64,000 bases of DNA, taken from the NCBI GenBank assembly GCA_016194865.1, contig JACQAT010000007.1:62001-126000 (forward strand), given 5' to 3'. Positions 25,919 through 35,135 of the stretch are shown here, one piece after another. Each line of letters begins with the position of its first letter. Within the stretch, counting starts at the first letter, position 1. The notes below the pieces were generated by a model, which saw only the letters and a program-made list of their open reading frames with translations, searched no databases and was not told where the DNA came from. Position numbers and translations under genes: made by a program. This stretch comes from Chloroflexota bacterium. Its GTDB lineage: Bacteria; Chloroflexota; Limnocylindria; P2-11E.

Positions 25919-28347
25919 AGGCGGGCGTGGACGCGCGCGCGACCGGGATCGTCACGCCGAAGGCGAAGCTGCGGCTCTCGGCCGACGAGATCGTCGCGGA
26001 TTATCGCCTTGCGTTCCGCAGCCGCATCGCGAGCGTGTTCGGCCGGCGCGAGGTGCTCACCGGGAAGGCGCCGTTCGGTATCTTCGGCGACGGCAAGGAG
26101 GTCGCCCAGCTCGCGCTCGCGAAGACGTTCCGCAAGGGCGACTGGCGCACCGGCTACTACCGGGACCAGACGCTGGCGCTCGCCACGGGCATGGCGACCC
26201 TCGCGCAGTTCTTCGCCCAGCTCTACGCGGACGCGGACGTGGACCGCGACCCGTTCTCGGCGGGCCGTCAGATGGTGAGCCACTTCGCGTCGCGCAGCCT
26301 CGACGAGCAGGGCCATTGGCGGCGGATCGTCGACCTGATGAACAGCGCCTCGGATCTGTCACCCGTCGCGGCGCAGCTGCCCCGCGCTCTCGGCCTCGCG
26401 TACGCGTCGAAGCTGGTCCGCAACGACAGCGGCATGCGCGCGGTGACCGGCGACGTCTCGCGCAACGGCGACGAGGTCGCGTTCGCGACGGTCGGCAACG
26501 CGGGGACGAGCGAAGGCCTCTTCTGGGAGACGCTCAACGCCGCGGGCGTGCTCCAGGTCCCGCTCGCCATCTCTGTCTGGGACGACGGCTTCGGCATCTC
26601 CGTGCCGAACGAGCTGCAGACGACCAAGGGCTCGATCTCGGCCGTCCTCCAGGGCTTCACGCCCGATGGCGGACCGGGCGTCGACGTCCACGTCGCCAAG
26701 GGCTGGGACTACGTCGCGCTCTGCGACATGTACGCGCTCGGGATCGCGAAGGTGCGGGCGCAGCACGCGCCGGCGCTGTTCCACATCACCGAGATGACGC
26801 AGCCCCAGGGCCACTCCACGAGCGGGAGCCACGAGCGCTACAAGTCAAAGGAACGCCTGCGGTTCGAGACGGAAGGTGATCCGATCTCGCGCATGCGCGA
26901 ATGGATGGTGCGCGAGCGGCTGGCCACGGCATCGCAGCTCGACGCGTACGAGATCGAGGATCGCAAGGCGGTCGAGGAGATCCGCGGCGAGGCGTACGAC
27001 GCGTTCATCAACCCGCTGCGGGAGGAGCGCGACCGCGCCGTGCGGCTCCTCGAGCGCGCGGCCGATCAGGACGCGCTGCGCAGCATCGTCGACGAGCTGC
27101 GCAGGGCCGAGCCGAGCCGCCGGTCCGTGCACGCGGCGCTCGCTCGCGCGCTGTTCGCGCTTCGCGCGAGCGACGATCCTGCCCGGGACGAGATCGCGCG
27201 CGGTCTCGAGGCCCACGGACGCGAGGCGAGCGCGCGCTACAACTCGCACCTCATCAGCGAAGCGGACTCTTCTCCGCTGCGCGTGACCCCGGTGCCGCCG
27301 GTCTACAGCGAGTCGTCGGAGACCGTCGACGGACGCGTCATCCTGGTCCGCTGCTTCGACCGCAATCTCGCGCGCGATCCGCGGATCTTCGTGATCGGCG
27401 AGGACGTCGGCAAGCTCGGCGACGTGAATCTCGTGTTCGAAGGGCTCAACGCGAGATACGGCGATCTGCGGATCACGGATACGGGGATCCGGGAGGCGAC
27501 GATCCTGGGGCAGGGCATCGGCACCGCGCTCCGCGGCCTGCGGCCGATCGTGGACATCCAGTACGTCGACTACCTGCTCTATGCGCTGCAGGTCGCGTCC
27601 GACGACCTCGCCACGCTCCGCTTTCGCACCGCCGGTGGTCAGAGCGCGCCGGTGATCATCAGGACGAAGGGCCATCGCCTGCAGGGGATCTGGCACACCG
27701 GCTCCCCGATGGGCATGATCCTGAGCGCGCTCCGCGGCATCCACCTCTGCGTACCGCGCGACATGACCCAGGCCGCGGGCCTCTACAACACGCTGCTCCG
27801 CTCCGACGATCCCGCCATCGTCGTCGAGGTGCTGAACGGATACCGCGTGAAGGAGCGCGTGCCCGACAACGTCGGCGAGTTCATGCTTCCGCTCGGCGTG
27901 CCCGAGGTCGTGCGCGAAGGCACCGATGTCACGGTTGCCACGTACGGCGCGCTCGTCCGGATCGCGCTGGAGGCATGCGCGACCCTGGCGGACGCGGGCA
28001 TCTCGGTCGAGCTGATCGACGCGCGGACCCTGTCGCCATTCGACCGCGATCATCTCTGCGCGGCCTCCGTGCGAAAGACCGGCGCCTTGCTGGTGCTCGA
28101 TGAGGACGTGCCGGGCGGGGCCTCCGCGTACCTGATGCGCCACATCATCGAGGTCCAGGGCGCGTCGGATCACCTCGACGTCGGCCCGCGCACGCTGACC
28201 GCGAAGGACAACCGCGCGGGCGTCGGGCAGGACGCGGACTACTTCGCGAAGCCGAACCGCGAGGACATCGTGGAGGCGATCTACGAGCTCATGCGCGAGC
28301 GGCGACCGAAGGACCTCCCCGCGCTGCGGGAGCGCCCGATTCACTAG
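25915..28347 (+). CDS. 2-oxoacid dehydrogenase E1, fused alpha and beta subunits
   Basis: 810-residue thiamine-diphosphate decarboxylase component. The alpha half (about 1-380) has FATVGNAGTSEGLFWETLNAA for ThDP/Mg binding; the beta half (from about 470) starts with FVIGEDVGKLGDVNLVFEGL and ends with a transketolase C domain. Helical linker between. The full fusion acts as a stand-alone E1 for pyruvate, branched-chain or acetoin-type substrates; which one cannot be told. GTG 25915 overlaps the hydrolase stop. Oddly it is followed by another complete E1 beta gene. Confidence 0.9.
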   Translation: MKAGVDARATGIVTPKAKLRLSADEIVADYRLAFRSRIASVFGRREVLTGKAPFGIFGDGKEVAQLALAKTFRKGDWRTGYYRDQTLALATGMATLAQFFAQLYADADVDRDPFSAGRQMVSHFASRSLDEQGHWRRIVDLMNSASDLSPVAAQLPRALGLAYASKLVRNDSGMRAVTGDVSRNGDEVAFATVGNAGTSEGLFWETLNAAGVLQVPLAISVWDDGFGISVPNELQTTKGSISAVLQGFTPDGGPGVDVHVAKGWDYVALCDMYALGIAKVRAQHAPALFHITEMTQPQGHSTSGSHERYKSKERLRFETEGDPISRMREWMVRERLATASQLDAYEIEDRKAVEEIRGEAYDAFINPLREERDRAVRLLERAADQDALRSIVDELRRAEPSRRSVHAALARALFALRASDDPARDEIARGLEAHGREASARYNSHLISEADSSPLRVTPVPPVYSESSETVDGRVILVRCFDRNLARDPRIFVIGEDVGKLGDVNLVFEGLNARYGDLRITDTGIREATILGQGIGTALRGLRPIVDIQYVDYLLYALQVASDDLATLRFRTAGGQSAPVIIRTKGHRLQGIWHTGSPMGMILSALRGIHLCVPRDMTQAAGLYNTLLRSDDPAIVVEVLNGYRVKERVPDNVGEFMLPLGVPEVVREGTDVTVATYGALVRIALEACATLADAGISVELIDARTLSPFDRDHLCAASVRKTGALLVLDEDVPGGASAYLMRHIIEVQGASDHLDVGPRTLTAKDNRAGVGQDADYFAKPNREDIVEAIYELMRERRPKDLPALRERPIH

Positions 28348-28350
28348 ACT
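28345..28350 (+). promoter_or_regulatory. -10 box TAGACT, leaderless promoter inside the cluster
   Basis: TAGACT overlaps the stop of the fused E1 gene and ends 6 nt before GTG 28357, so E1 beta, E2, lipA and lipB could be transcribed independently of the fused E1. Confidence 0.6.
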
Positions 28351-28356
28351 TCATCT

Positions 28357-29340
28357 GTGGCCGAGAAGACCAACGTGCAAGCGGTCCACGACGCGCTCTT
28401 CGACGAATTCAAGCGCGACCCGAGGCTGATCATCGTCGGCGAGGATGTCGGCGCGCGGGGCGGTGTGTTCCGCGTGACGGACGGGTTCATCGAAGCCTTT
28501 GGGGCCGAGCGCGTCATCGACGCGCCCTTGGCGGAATCCTCCATCGTCGGTGTCTGCATCGGCGCCGCCATCGGCGGCCTGCTGCCCATCGCGGAGATGC
28601 AGTTCGCGGACTTCAGCGCGCCGGCGTTCGAGCAGATCGTCGACGAGGCGGCGCGGATGCGATATCGCTCCAACGGCGCGTTCGGCGTGCCGCTCGTGAT
28701 CCGCATGCCCTGGGGCGCGGGCGTGCGCGGCGCGCTGTACCACTCGCAGTCCGTCGAGGCGTTCTTCGCGCATGTGCCGGGCCTCAAGGTCGTCGTGCCG
28801 AGCACGCCCTACGACATCGCGGGCATGCTGCGGTCCGCGATCCGCGATCCCGACCCCGTCGTCTTCCTCGAGCACAAGGCCACGTACCGCTCGGTGAAGG
28901 GCGACGTGCCGGACGGCGAGTACACGATCCCGCTGGGGCCGGCCGATGTGAAACGAGAAGGCACCGATCTCACGGTCTTCGCCTATGGGCTGATGCTGCA
29001 TCACTGCCTGAGCGCTGCGACACAGCTCGAGGCCGAAGGCATCTCGGTCGATGTCGTCGACGTTCGCAGCCTGCGCCCGCTCGACGCGGACACGATCGTT
29101 CGCGAGGCGCGGAAGACGGGCAAGTGTCTTGTTGTGTATGAGGACAACAAGCTCTATGGCGCGGGCGCGGAGATCGCCGCGCTCATCGCCGAAGAGGCAT
29201 TCGACGATCTCGACGCGCCGGTCATGCGCATCGGCGGGCCCGAGATCCCCGCCACGCCGTTCAACAAGCCGCAGGAGGACTGGTACATGCCCGATCCGCT
29301 GAAGATCGCGACGAAGATGCGAGAGCTGGCGGCGTACTGA
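28357..29340 (+). CDS. 2-oxoacid dehydrogenase E1 beta subunit
   Basis: 327 residues: LIIVGEDVGARGGVFRVTDG, the AESSIVGVCIGAAIGGLLPIAE block and a C-terminal transketolase domain (VVDVRSLRPLDADTI). It resembles pyruvate/branched-chain E1 beta more closely than the beta half of the fused protein does. There is no separate alpha gene here, so a partner is either elsewhere or supplied by the fused E1. Ends in TGATG with the E2 gene. Confidence 0.92.
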   Translation: MAEKTNVQAVHDALFDEFKRDPRLIIVGEDVGARGGVFRVTDGFIEAFGAERVIDAPLAESSIVGVCIGAAIGGLLPIAEMQFADFSAPAFEQIVDEAARMRYRSNGAFGVPLVIRMPWGAGVRGALYHSQSVEAFFAHVPGLKVVVPSTPYDIAGMLRSAIRDPDPVVFLEHKATYRSVKGDVPDGEYTIPLGPADVKREGTDLTVFAYGLMLHHCLSAATQLEAEGISVDVVDVRSLRPLDADTIVREARKTGKCLVVYEDNKLYGAGAEIAALIAEEAFDDLDAPVMRIGGPEIPATPFNKPQEDWYMPDPLKIATKMRELAAY

Positions 29341-30710
29341 TGGCCAGCTTCGAGCTCAAGATGCCGAAGCTCGGTGAATCGGTCACCGAGGGGACCATCG
29401 GCAAGTGGCTGAAGCAGCCCGGCGAAAAGGTCGCCAAGTACGACCTGCTGGTCGAGGTGCAGACCGACAAGGTCAACACCGAGATCCCGTCCGAGGTCGA
29501 CGGTGTGCTCCGCGAGATCCGCGTCAAGGAGGGCGAGACGGTCGCCGTTGGCACGCCGCTCGCGGTGTTCGAGACGGCGGGGGCGGACGTCGCGGCGCCC
29601 GCGACGGAAGTCTCCGCGAGGGCGGGGACGCCGGGGCCGCCTGCCGCGGGCGTGCTCGCCGGCTCGCCTCCGTCATCCACCTCGCGCGTCGTGCCGCCGG
29701 CTCAAGCACCCGCGCTGGCGGCCCCGGCGTCCCCGCCCTCACCGCCTCCTGTGCCAGTGCCGGCGGCGGCTTCGGCCGCGCCTCCGCCTCGGGCTGGCGA
29801 GGACGTGCGTGCTACGCCCGCTGTCAGGAAGCTCGCTGCGGAGCACAACGTCGATCTCGCTCGCATCGAGGGAAGCGGGCTTGGTGGGCGAGTGTCGAAG
29901 CATGATGTCGAGAAGTTCATCGCCCAGGGCGGGCAGCCCGCGGCGCGCTCCGGGAACGGGCAGCCCGCTGCCCCGGCGGGAGCCGCAGCGCATCCGCCGC
30001 CGCTCGTCGATGAGGTCGTGGCGCTTACGCCCATGCGCAAGGCGATCGCGAATGCGATGGTGTTGTCGAAGAGCACGATCCCGCATGCGGCCGCGATGAT
30101 GGAGATCGACTGGACCAACGTCGCGAAGTTTCGGAGGGCGGTGGGTGAGCAGTTCAAGGCCCGCGAGGGCTTCGAGCTGACCTATCTCCCGTTCGCGATG
30201 AAGGCGGTCTGCCTGGCGCTGCGGAACAACCCGCTGGTGAACGCCTCGTGGACCGATGCCGGTATCGCCAAGCACAAGGCCATCAACCTCGGGGTGGCGA
30301 TCGCGCTCGGCGACGAGGGCCTGGTCGTGCCGGTCGTGAAGAACGCCGAGGATCTTTCGATCACGGGTCTCGCGAAGGCGGTCCGCGACCTCGCGACGCG
30401 CGCCCGCGCGAAGAAGCTGACGCTCGCGGACTTCGAGGGCGGGACGTTCACGGTGAACAACGGCGGCACGCTCGGCACGTATCTGAGCTATCCGATTGTC
30501 AACCCCGGGCAGGGCGCCATCATGACGACCGAGGCCATCGGCAAGCGCGTGGTCGCGCTCGACGACGATTCCATCGGCATCCGCACGATGGGGAACGTGG
30601 TCATCTCCTTCGACCACCGCGTGATGGACGGCGCGACGGCGGCGCGGTTCCTCCGCGACGTGAAGGCCTGGATCCAGGCCGTCGACGCGAGCAACGTGTC
30701 GCTCTCATAG
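29340..30710 (+). CDS. Dihydrolipoamide acyltransferase (E2)
   Basis: 456 residues. N-terminal lipoyl domain with the lipoylated Lys in [13 protein letters not shown] (about residue 44), a long Ala/Pro/Ser linker, a peripheral-subunit-binding domain ([32 protein letters not shown]), and a catalytic domain ending in [16 protein letters not shown] with the active His and Asp. Only one lipoyl domain. No E3 gene lies in the cluster. The lipA and lipB genes directly downstream supply the cofactor. Confidence 0.95.
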   Translation: MASFELKMPKLGESVTEGTIGKWLKQPGEKVAKYDLLVEVQTDKVNTEIPSEVDGVLREIRVKEGETVAVGTPLAVFETAGADVAAPATEVSARAGTPGPPAAGVLAGSPPSSTSRVVPPAQAPALAAPASPPSPPPVPVPAAASAAPPPRAGEDVRATPAVRKLAAEHNVDLARIEGSGLGGRVSKHDVEKFIAQGGQPAARSGNGQPAAPAGAAAHPPPLVDEVVALTPMRKAIANAMVLSKSTIPHAAAMMEIDWTNVAKFRRAVGEQFKAREGFELTYLPFAMKAVCLALRNNPLVNASWTDAGIAKHKAINLGVAIALGDEGLVVPVVKNAEDLSITGLAKAVRDLATRARAKKLTLADFEGGTFTVNNGGTLGTYLSYPIVNPGQGAIMTTEAIGKRVVALDDDSIGIRTMGNVVISFDHRVMDGATAARFLRDVKAWIQAVDASNVSLS

Positions 30711-31654
30711 TGGCCGAGCTCGCGCCGATCGCGTTCGAGATACCCGGCGAGGTCGAGCGGCCGCGCTCGCGCGGGCGCGGCGCGCCGAACGTGTCCGTCC
30801 CCATCGATCGCGCGCGGCCCGATTGGCTGAAGGTGCGCCTCCCTACCGGCCCGCAGGTCGAGACGCTCCGCCAGCTGATGCGCAGCAAGGAGCTGCATAC
30901 CGTCTGCGAGGAGGCGCGCTGCCCGAACCTCACCGAGTGCTGGTCCGCCGGGACGGCGACGTTCATGATCCTTGGCGACACCTGCACGCGTTCCTGCGGC
31001 TTTTGCGCCGTCAAGACCGGTCGCCCGATGGAGCTCGACCTCGAGGAGCCCGCGCGTGTGGGTGAGGCCGTGGCGCGGATGGGCCTCGGCCACGCCGTCG
31101 TGACCAGCGTGAACCGCGACGAGCTGGAGGACGGCGGCGCGGCGATCTTCGCGCAGACCATCAGGGAGATCAGACGACAGTCGCCCCGGACCACGATCGA
31201 GGTCCTCATCCCCGACCTCCGCGGCGTCGTGGAGGCGCTCGACGTCGTGCTGGCCGAGCGACCGGAGATCCTCAACCACAACACCGAGACCGTGCCGCGT
31301 CTGTACGGTCGCGTGCGGCCGCAGGCCGTTTACGAGCGCTCGCTCGCGGTGCTGCGCCACACGAAGGAGACGGCGCCGACGCTCACGTGCAAGAGCGGGA
31401 TCATGGTCGGCCTCGGCGAGTCCCACGCGGAGGTGCTCGCCACGATGCGCGACATCAGGGCCCAGGGCACCGACATCCTCACCATCGGTCAGTACCTGCG
31501 GCCCTCACCCGTGCATCTGCCGATCGAGCGGTACTGGACCCCCGACGAGTTCGCGGAGCTCCGGAACGAAGGCATGGCGATGGGCTACCGGCACGTCGAA
31601 TCGGGTCCGCTCGTGCGCAGCTCGTACCACGCGGAGCGTCATGTCGGCGTCTGA
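30710..31654 (+). CDS. lipA: Lipoyl synthase
   Basis: Radical-SAM enzyme inserting two sulfurs into octanoyl chains on E2/GcvH. The auxiliary-cluster block [12 protein letters not shown], the radical-SAM motif CTRSCGFC and the C-terminal Ser ligand region [11 protein letters not shown] are intact. GTG 30710 overlaps the E2 stop (TAGTG). Overlaps lipB by 14 nt. Confidence 0.97.
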   Translation: MAELAPIAFEIPGEVERPRSRGRGAPNVSVPIDRARPDWLKVRLPTGPQVETLRQLMRSKELHTVCEEARCPNLTECWSAGTATFMILGDTCTRSCGFCAVKTGRPMELDLEEPARVGEAVARMGLGHAVVTSVNRDELEDGGAAIFAQTIREIRRQSPRTTIEVLIPDLRGVVEALDVVLAERPEILNHNTETVPRLYGRVRPQAVYERSLAVLRHTKETAPTLTCKSGIMVGLGESHAEVLATMRDIRAQGTDILTIGQYLRPSPVHLPIERYWTPDEFAELRNEGMAMGYRHVESGPLVRSSYHAERHVGV

Positions 31655-32387
31655 GCTGCGGGCGACCTGGCTCGGCGCGGTCCCATACCTCGCGACGTGG
31701 CGCCTGCAGGAGGCCGTCGCGTCGCGGCTCCGCGGCGGAGGTCCAGAGCGCCTGCTGCTGCTCGAGCACGATCCCGTCTACACCATCGGGCGCCGCGGCA
31801 CGACGGACAACCTCATCGCCGGCCCCCGCGAGCTCAGCGAGGCCGGCGCCGAGGTCTATCGCGTGGATCGCGGGGGCGACATCACCTACCACGGCCCCGG
31901 CCAGCTCGTCGGGTATCCGGTGCTGTCACTCGGGGATATGCCGGACCTTCCAGGCTACGTGCGCGCCATCGAGGACGCGCTCATCGCCGTGGTCGCGCGC
32001 CACGGCGTCGTCGGCCGGCGAGAAATGGGGAAGAGCGGCGTCTGGGTCGACCTCGACGACGGCCGCCCCGCGAAGCTGGCCGCGATCGGCGTCCGCGTGT
32101 CCCGCGGCATCACGACGCACGGATTCGCGCTGAACGTGTCGACCGATCTCGCGGCGTTCGCGCGCATGATCCCGTGCGGCTTCGTTCACGAGGTCGCATC
32201 TCTCCAGCGCCTCGGCGTCCATGCCGACGCGCGCGCGATCGCGGGTGAGGCGGCCGACGCGCTCGCCGAGCGCCTCGGTCGCGCGCTCTCGTGGGATCCA
32301 CACGTGGAGCCCGCGATGGACAGCGAGATCCCCGCGGACGCGCCCGTTCGTGGCGCGGAGGACCTGCTCGCGACCACACCCGTATAG
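31641..32387 (+). CDS. lipB: Octanoyltransferase
   Basis: Transfers octanoate from ACP to lipoyl domains. Family block [18 protein letters not shown], catalytic Lys in [17 protein letters not shown] and catalytic Cys in MIPCGF. 248 residues, normal apart from a short C-terminal extension. Position after lipA within the E2 cluster fits de novo lipoylation. Confidence 0.96.
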   Translation: MSASELRATWLGAVPYLATWRLQEAVASRLRGGGPERLLLLEHDPVYTIGRRGTTDNLIAGPRELSEAGAEVYRVDRGGDITYHGPGQLVGYPVLSLGDMPDLPGYVRAIEDALIAVVARHGVVGRREMGKSGVWVDLDDGRPAKLAAIGVRVSRGITTHGFALNVSTDLAAFARMIPCGFVHEVASLQRLGVHADARAIAGEAADALAERLGRALSWDPHVEPAMDSEIPADAPVRGAEDLLATTPV

Positions 32388-32388
32388 C

Positions 32389-32811
32389 GTGCTCATCCGC
32401 GAAGACCCGGCGACCGAGGTCACCGTCGCGACGCGCATCCTCGCGCATGCCGGCGCGCTGGCGCCCGATGGCCGCGTCGCGGCGCTCGTCGGCACGGAGG
32501 TCGTGTACCTCGCGGCGCGCGGGATCTCCCCGCACACGATGACCCCGTACGACGTGGCGGCGGTCAGGCTCAGCGACGCGAGCGTCCTGGCGGGCGAGCC
32601 GCCGGAGGATGTCGCGCGCTACCTCGAAGCGCTCCGGAGGACGGGCTCACGCGCGGCGGCGCGGGCCGGCGACGGCACGATCGTGACGGCGAGCACGGTG
32701 CGAGCGTGTGTCGCGGCGATGCTGCGCAGCTCGTGGGAGGAGGCGGAGACGGCCGCGCGGTCCAGCGGCGCGCTCGTGGGCGCGTATCCGCTCGGCTCGC
32801 AGGAGTACTAG
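32389..32811 (+). CDS. Class II aldolase/adducin-like protein, truncated and lacking zinc histidines
   Basis: About 140 residues. The order ATRILAHAGAL ... VAALVGTEVVYL ... MTPYDVAAVRLSDASVLAGEPPEDVARYLE resembles the class II aldolase fold (the TP-x-D-V block). The His cluster that holds zinc in active aldolases and epimerases is absent, and the protein is much shorter than the family's usual 200 or more. GTG 32389 follows the lipB stop by 1 nt. Probably a non-catalytic relative; the assignment is tentative. Confidence 0.5.
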   Translation: MLIREDPATEVTVATRILAHAGALAPDGRVAALVGTEVVYLAARGISPHTMTPYDVAAVRLSDASVLAGEPPEDVARYLEALRRTGSRAAARAGDGTIVTASTVRACVAAMLRSSWEEAETAARSSGALVGAYPLGSQEY

Positions 32812-32853
32812 TACCGACCGCGGGACCTTTGGACCGCGTCCGGCGCCGTCCGG

Positions 32854-33237
32854 GTGATGGCCGTGGACCCGAACGGGGGTCAGGATGTGCCCATGGGTGT
32901 GCTGGGCGGACACAGGCAGCCGGTGCTCATCTGGCTGTCGGTGCTCTCGGAGATCGAGGGCCTGGCGTTCATCGCCGTCGGCGTGATGCTGCATCGTGCC
33001 GACCTGTTCATCGACGCGCAGACGGCATTGCTTCCGGCGGCCGTCCTCGTCGCGACCGCGACGGCCATCGCGACCATCTGGCGCAGGCCACGCGCGTCCG
33101 TCGTCGAGCAGCCGGCCGAAGAGCTCATGCCCGTGAATCTCGCGTCGCGCATCGGCGCCGTCCCCGTGCCGGCGCGTAACGAGCAGAGCGACGAGGGTCG
33201 CGCGCGCTGGCGCCGCGCCCTGGATACCGACCGCTAG
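32854..33237 (+). CDS. Small membrane protein, 127 aa
   Basis: Two hydrophobic segments (PVLIWLSVLSEIEGLAFIAVGVML and ALLPAAVLVATATAIATIW) and a basic cytoplasmic-looking tail. No recognised family. GTG 32854 is tentative; GTG 32887 is in frame. Its stop shares CTAG with the convergent gene. Confidence 0.55.
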   Translation: MMAVDPNGGQDVPMGVLGGHRQPVLIWLSVLSEIEGLAFIAVGVMLHRADLFIDAQTALLPAAVLVATATAIATIWRRPRASVVEQPAEELMPVNLASRIGAVPVPARNEQSDEGRARWRRALDTDR

Positions 33238-33701
33238 GAGCCCGCGCTCCCCGCTCGGCTGCGCCACCACCTGAGCGCGAACCACGCCGCGACGGAGCCG
33301 AAGACCGTGCTGCCGGACGTCCAGAGCACGACGTAGACAGCGAGCACCGCGGGGATGAGCTGCTCCCGCGGGACCGCGTAGGTCGTCAGCACGGCGTCGA
33401 GATAGTCACGAACACCGAGCGCAGTGAGCACGCTGCCGCACACGCCCGCGACGGTGCCGCAGATCGCACCGGCCCAGAGCGCGTCGCGCTCATTGCCGCC
33501 GCCGCGGAGGACATGCCTGCCGAGGAGCGCGTAGACCGCGATCGTGAGGAGCAGGCCGAGCGCGCCAAGCGCGCTTGCCGCGGCGCCGGGTCGGATCGCG
33601 CCACGCGTCGGCAGCTCGGCGAGCTGCTGGGACGAGGAGAACGCGCTCAGCGCCGCGAACGCGCCAAGCGGCAGGGCCGCGACGAGGCCCGCGCGCTTCA
33701 T
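33234..33701 (-). CDS. Four-helix membrane protein, 155 aa
   Basis: Four hydrophobic segments, starting MKRAGLVAALPLGAFAALSAF and ending in a basic tail (RWWRSRAG). Not assigned to a family. Third gene of a minus-strand run with the GYD protein and the 84-aa protein. Confidence 0.6.
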   Translation of the reverse strand: MKRAGLVAALPLGAFAALSAFSSSQQLAELPTRGAIRPGAAASALGALGLLLTIAVYALLGRHVLRGGGNERDALWAGAICGTVAGVCGSVLTALGVRDYLDAVLTTYAVPREQLIPAVLAVYVVLWTSGSTVFGSVAAWFALRWWRSRAGSAGS

Positions 33702-33714
33702 GGCCGCGCCGGCC

Positions 33715-33969
33715 TCAGCCGGGGGGCTCGGTGTCGGGTAGCTCGATCGCCGAGCTCGTGACGACGCGCTTGCGGCGCTTGCGCTTCTCGAACGGGCCGC
33801 GCACGTCGAAGCCGAGCGTGAACTGCGTCGCCGCGTTGAGCAGCGCCTCGGCCGGCGCCATCCCGATGACGCGCACGAGGTCGTCGTACAGCCGTCCGAA
33901 GCGCTCGCGATCCTCGTCGCTTCGCACGATCTCGGGATAGGCAGGCGGCACGAGACGGTCCGCCGGCAT
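33715..33969 (-). CDS. Hypothetical protein, 84 aa
   Basis: Small helical protein (DRERFGRLYDDLVRVIGMAPAEALLNAATQF) with a very basic stretch (KRKRRKR) near the C-terminus, perhaps for nucleic acid binding. Its ATG overlaps the stop of the GYD gene (TAATG), so it is translationally coupled. Function unknown. Confidence 0.6.
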   Translation of the reverse strand: MPADRLVPPAYPEIVRSDEDRERFGRLYDDLVRVIGMAPAEALLNAATQFTLGFDVRGPFEKRKRRKRVVTSSAIELPDTEPPG

Positions 33970-34265
33970 TACTTGCTCTTCTTGCCGAGCCCGCGGATGA
34001 ACGACTCGATCGGCAGCGCCGACAGCGTCTCGATCGAGACTGTCCCACGCGCGCCAAGGCTTACCGAGACGCGCGCGATCGTCTCGGTGTCTTTTGCCTC
34101 GACGATGTTCACGAAGTCGTAGCGACCCAGGGTCGCGTATTGCGCGATCACGCGGGCGCCCTGTGCCTCGATCTCCTTGTTGACCTCCTTGATCCGGCGC
34201 GGGTTGGATTGCAGCGTCTTGAGGCCGCCGGCAGTGACGCGCGTGAGGAGCACATAGGTCGCCAT
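33969..34265 (-). CDS. GYD-domain protein
   Basis: 98 residues matching the GYD family (TYVLLTRVTAGGLKTLQSNP ... YATLGRYDFVNIVEAKD), ferredoxin-like alpha/beta modules of unknown function. SD AGGGAGG precedes ATG 34265. Divergent from the DUF2203 gene with overlapping -10-like boxes at 34281-34290. Confidence 0.85.
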   Translation of the reverse strand: MATYVLLTRVTAGGLKTLQSNPRRIKEVNKEIEAQGARVIAQYATLGRYDFVNIVEAKDTETIARVSVSLGARGTVSIETLSALPIESFIRGLGKKSK

Positions 34266-34299
34266 GACGTCCCTCCCTGTTGTCTAGGATGAGGAGGAT

Positions 34300-34620
34300 A
34301 TGCCGCGTTTCACGCGCAAAGACGCCGAAGCCCTGCTGCCCGTCGTGCGGCCGCTCGTCGAGGATCTCAAGCGCCGCAAGGCCGCGTACGACCGGCGCCG
34401 GAGCGAACCGGTCCTGCGTGAGATCAACGCGCTGATCCACGAGCTGCACGCGCTCGGTGTGGAGGTCAAGGACCTGGATCTCGGGCTCATCGATTTCCGC
34501 ACGCTCCGCGGCGACCGCGAGGTCTACCTCTGCTGGCGGCTCGGCGAAGGCGATCGCATCTCGTACTGGCACGATCTGGAGACCGGCTACGGTGGCCGCC
34601 AGCCGCTGGATCAGAACTAG
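34300..34620 (+). CDS. DUF2203 family protein
   Basis: 106 residues. N-terminal FTRKDAEALLPVVRPLVEDLKRRK and the conserved VKDLDLGLIDFRTLRGDREVYLCWRLGEGD with ISYWHDLETGYGGRQPL are typical. Function unknown. It has both a -10-like TAGGAT (34285-34290) and a strong SD (GAGGAGG) only 2 nt before ATG, so the leader is very short. Confidence 0.88.
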   Translation: MPRFTRKDAEALLPVVRPLVEDLKRRKAAYDRRRSEPVLREINALIHELHALGVEVKDLDLGLIDFRTLRGDREVYLCWRLGEGDRISYWHDLETGYGGRQPLDQN

Positions 34621-34629
34621 GAGAAGGCG

Positions 34630-35028
34630 ATGTCGCGCGCAACTGGCAAGTTCGACGTGCAGCTCGCGCCTCAGCCGCCGTACAACGCCGCGGAGGACTC
34701 GCTCCTTGGCAGGATGTCGCTCGATAAGCGTTTCCACGGCGACCTCGACGCCACGAGCAAGGGCGAGATGCTGACCGCGGGCACGAGCGTGGACGGATCC
34801 GCTGGCTACGTCGCCATCGAGCGCGTGACCGGAACGCTGCAGGGCAAGCAGGGCGGCTTCACGCTCCTGCACAGCGGCACCCTCATGCGCGGCGCGCCGT
34901 GGCTCGCCGTCGCGGTGGTGCCGGATTCCGGAACGGGCGAGCTCGCCGGTCTTTCAGGGACAATGTCCATCGAGATCGTCGGCGGCGCGCACGTGTACAG
35001 CTTCGACTACACGCTCATCGATCCGTAG
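34630..35028 (+). CDS. DUF3224 family protein
   Basis: 132-residue beta-barrel-like protein of the DUF3224 family (ATGKFDVQLAPQPPY ... GGFTLLHSGTLMRG ... GTGELAGLSGTMSIEI). Nine nt after the DUF2203 gene, SD AGGAGAAGG. Function unknown. Confidence 0.85.
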   Translation: MSRATGKFDVQLAPQPPYNAAEDSLLGRMSLDKRFHGDLDATSKGEMLTAGTSVDGSAGYVAIERVTGTLQGKQGGFTLLHSGTLMRGAPWLAVAVVPDSGTGELAGLSGTMSIEIVGGAHVYSFDYTLIDP

Positions 35029-35135
35029 TCGAAGCGACGACGCGCGTCATCGGCACGCGTCATCACTTTGTACGACAGCGCTTCATACGAATGTGGACTT
35101 GAATTCACGGTCTTCGCGCCCACATATGGTGAGTT

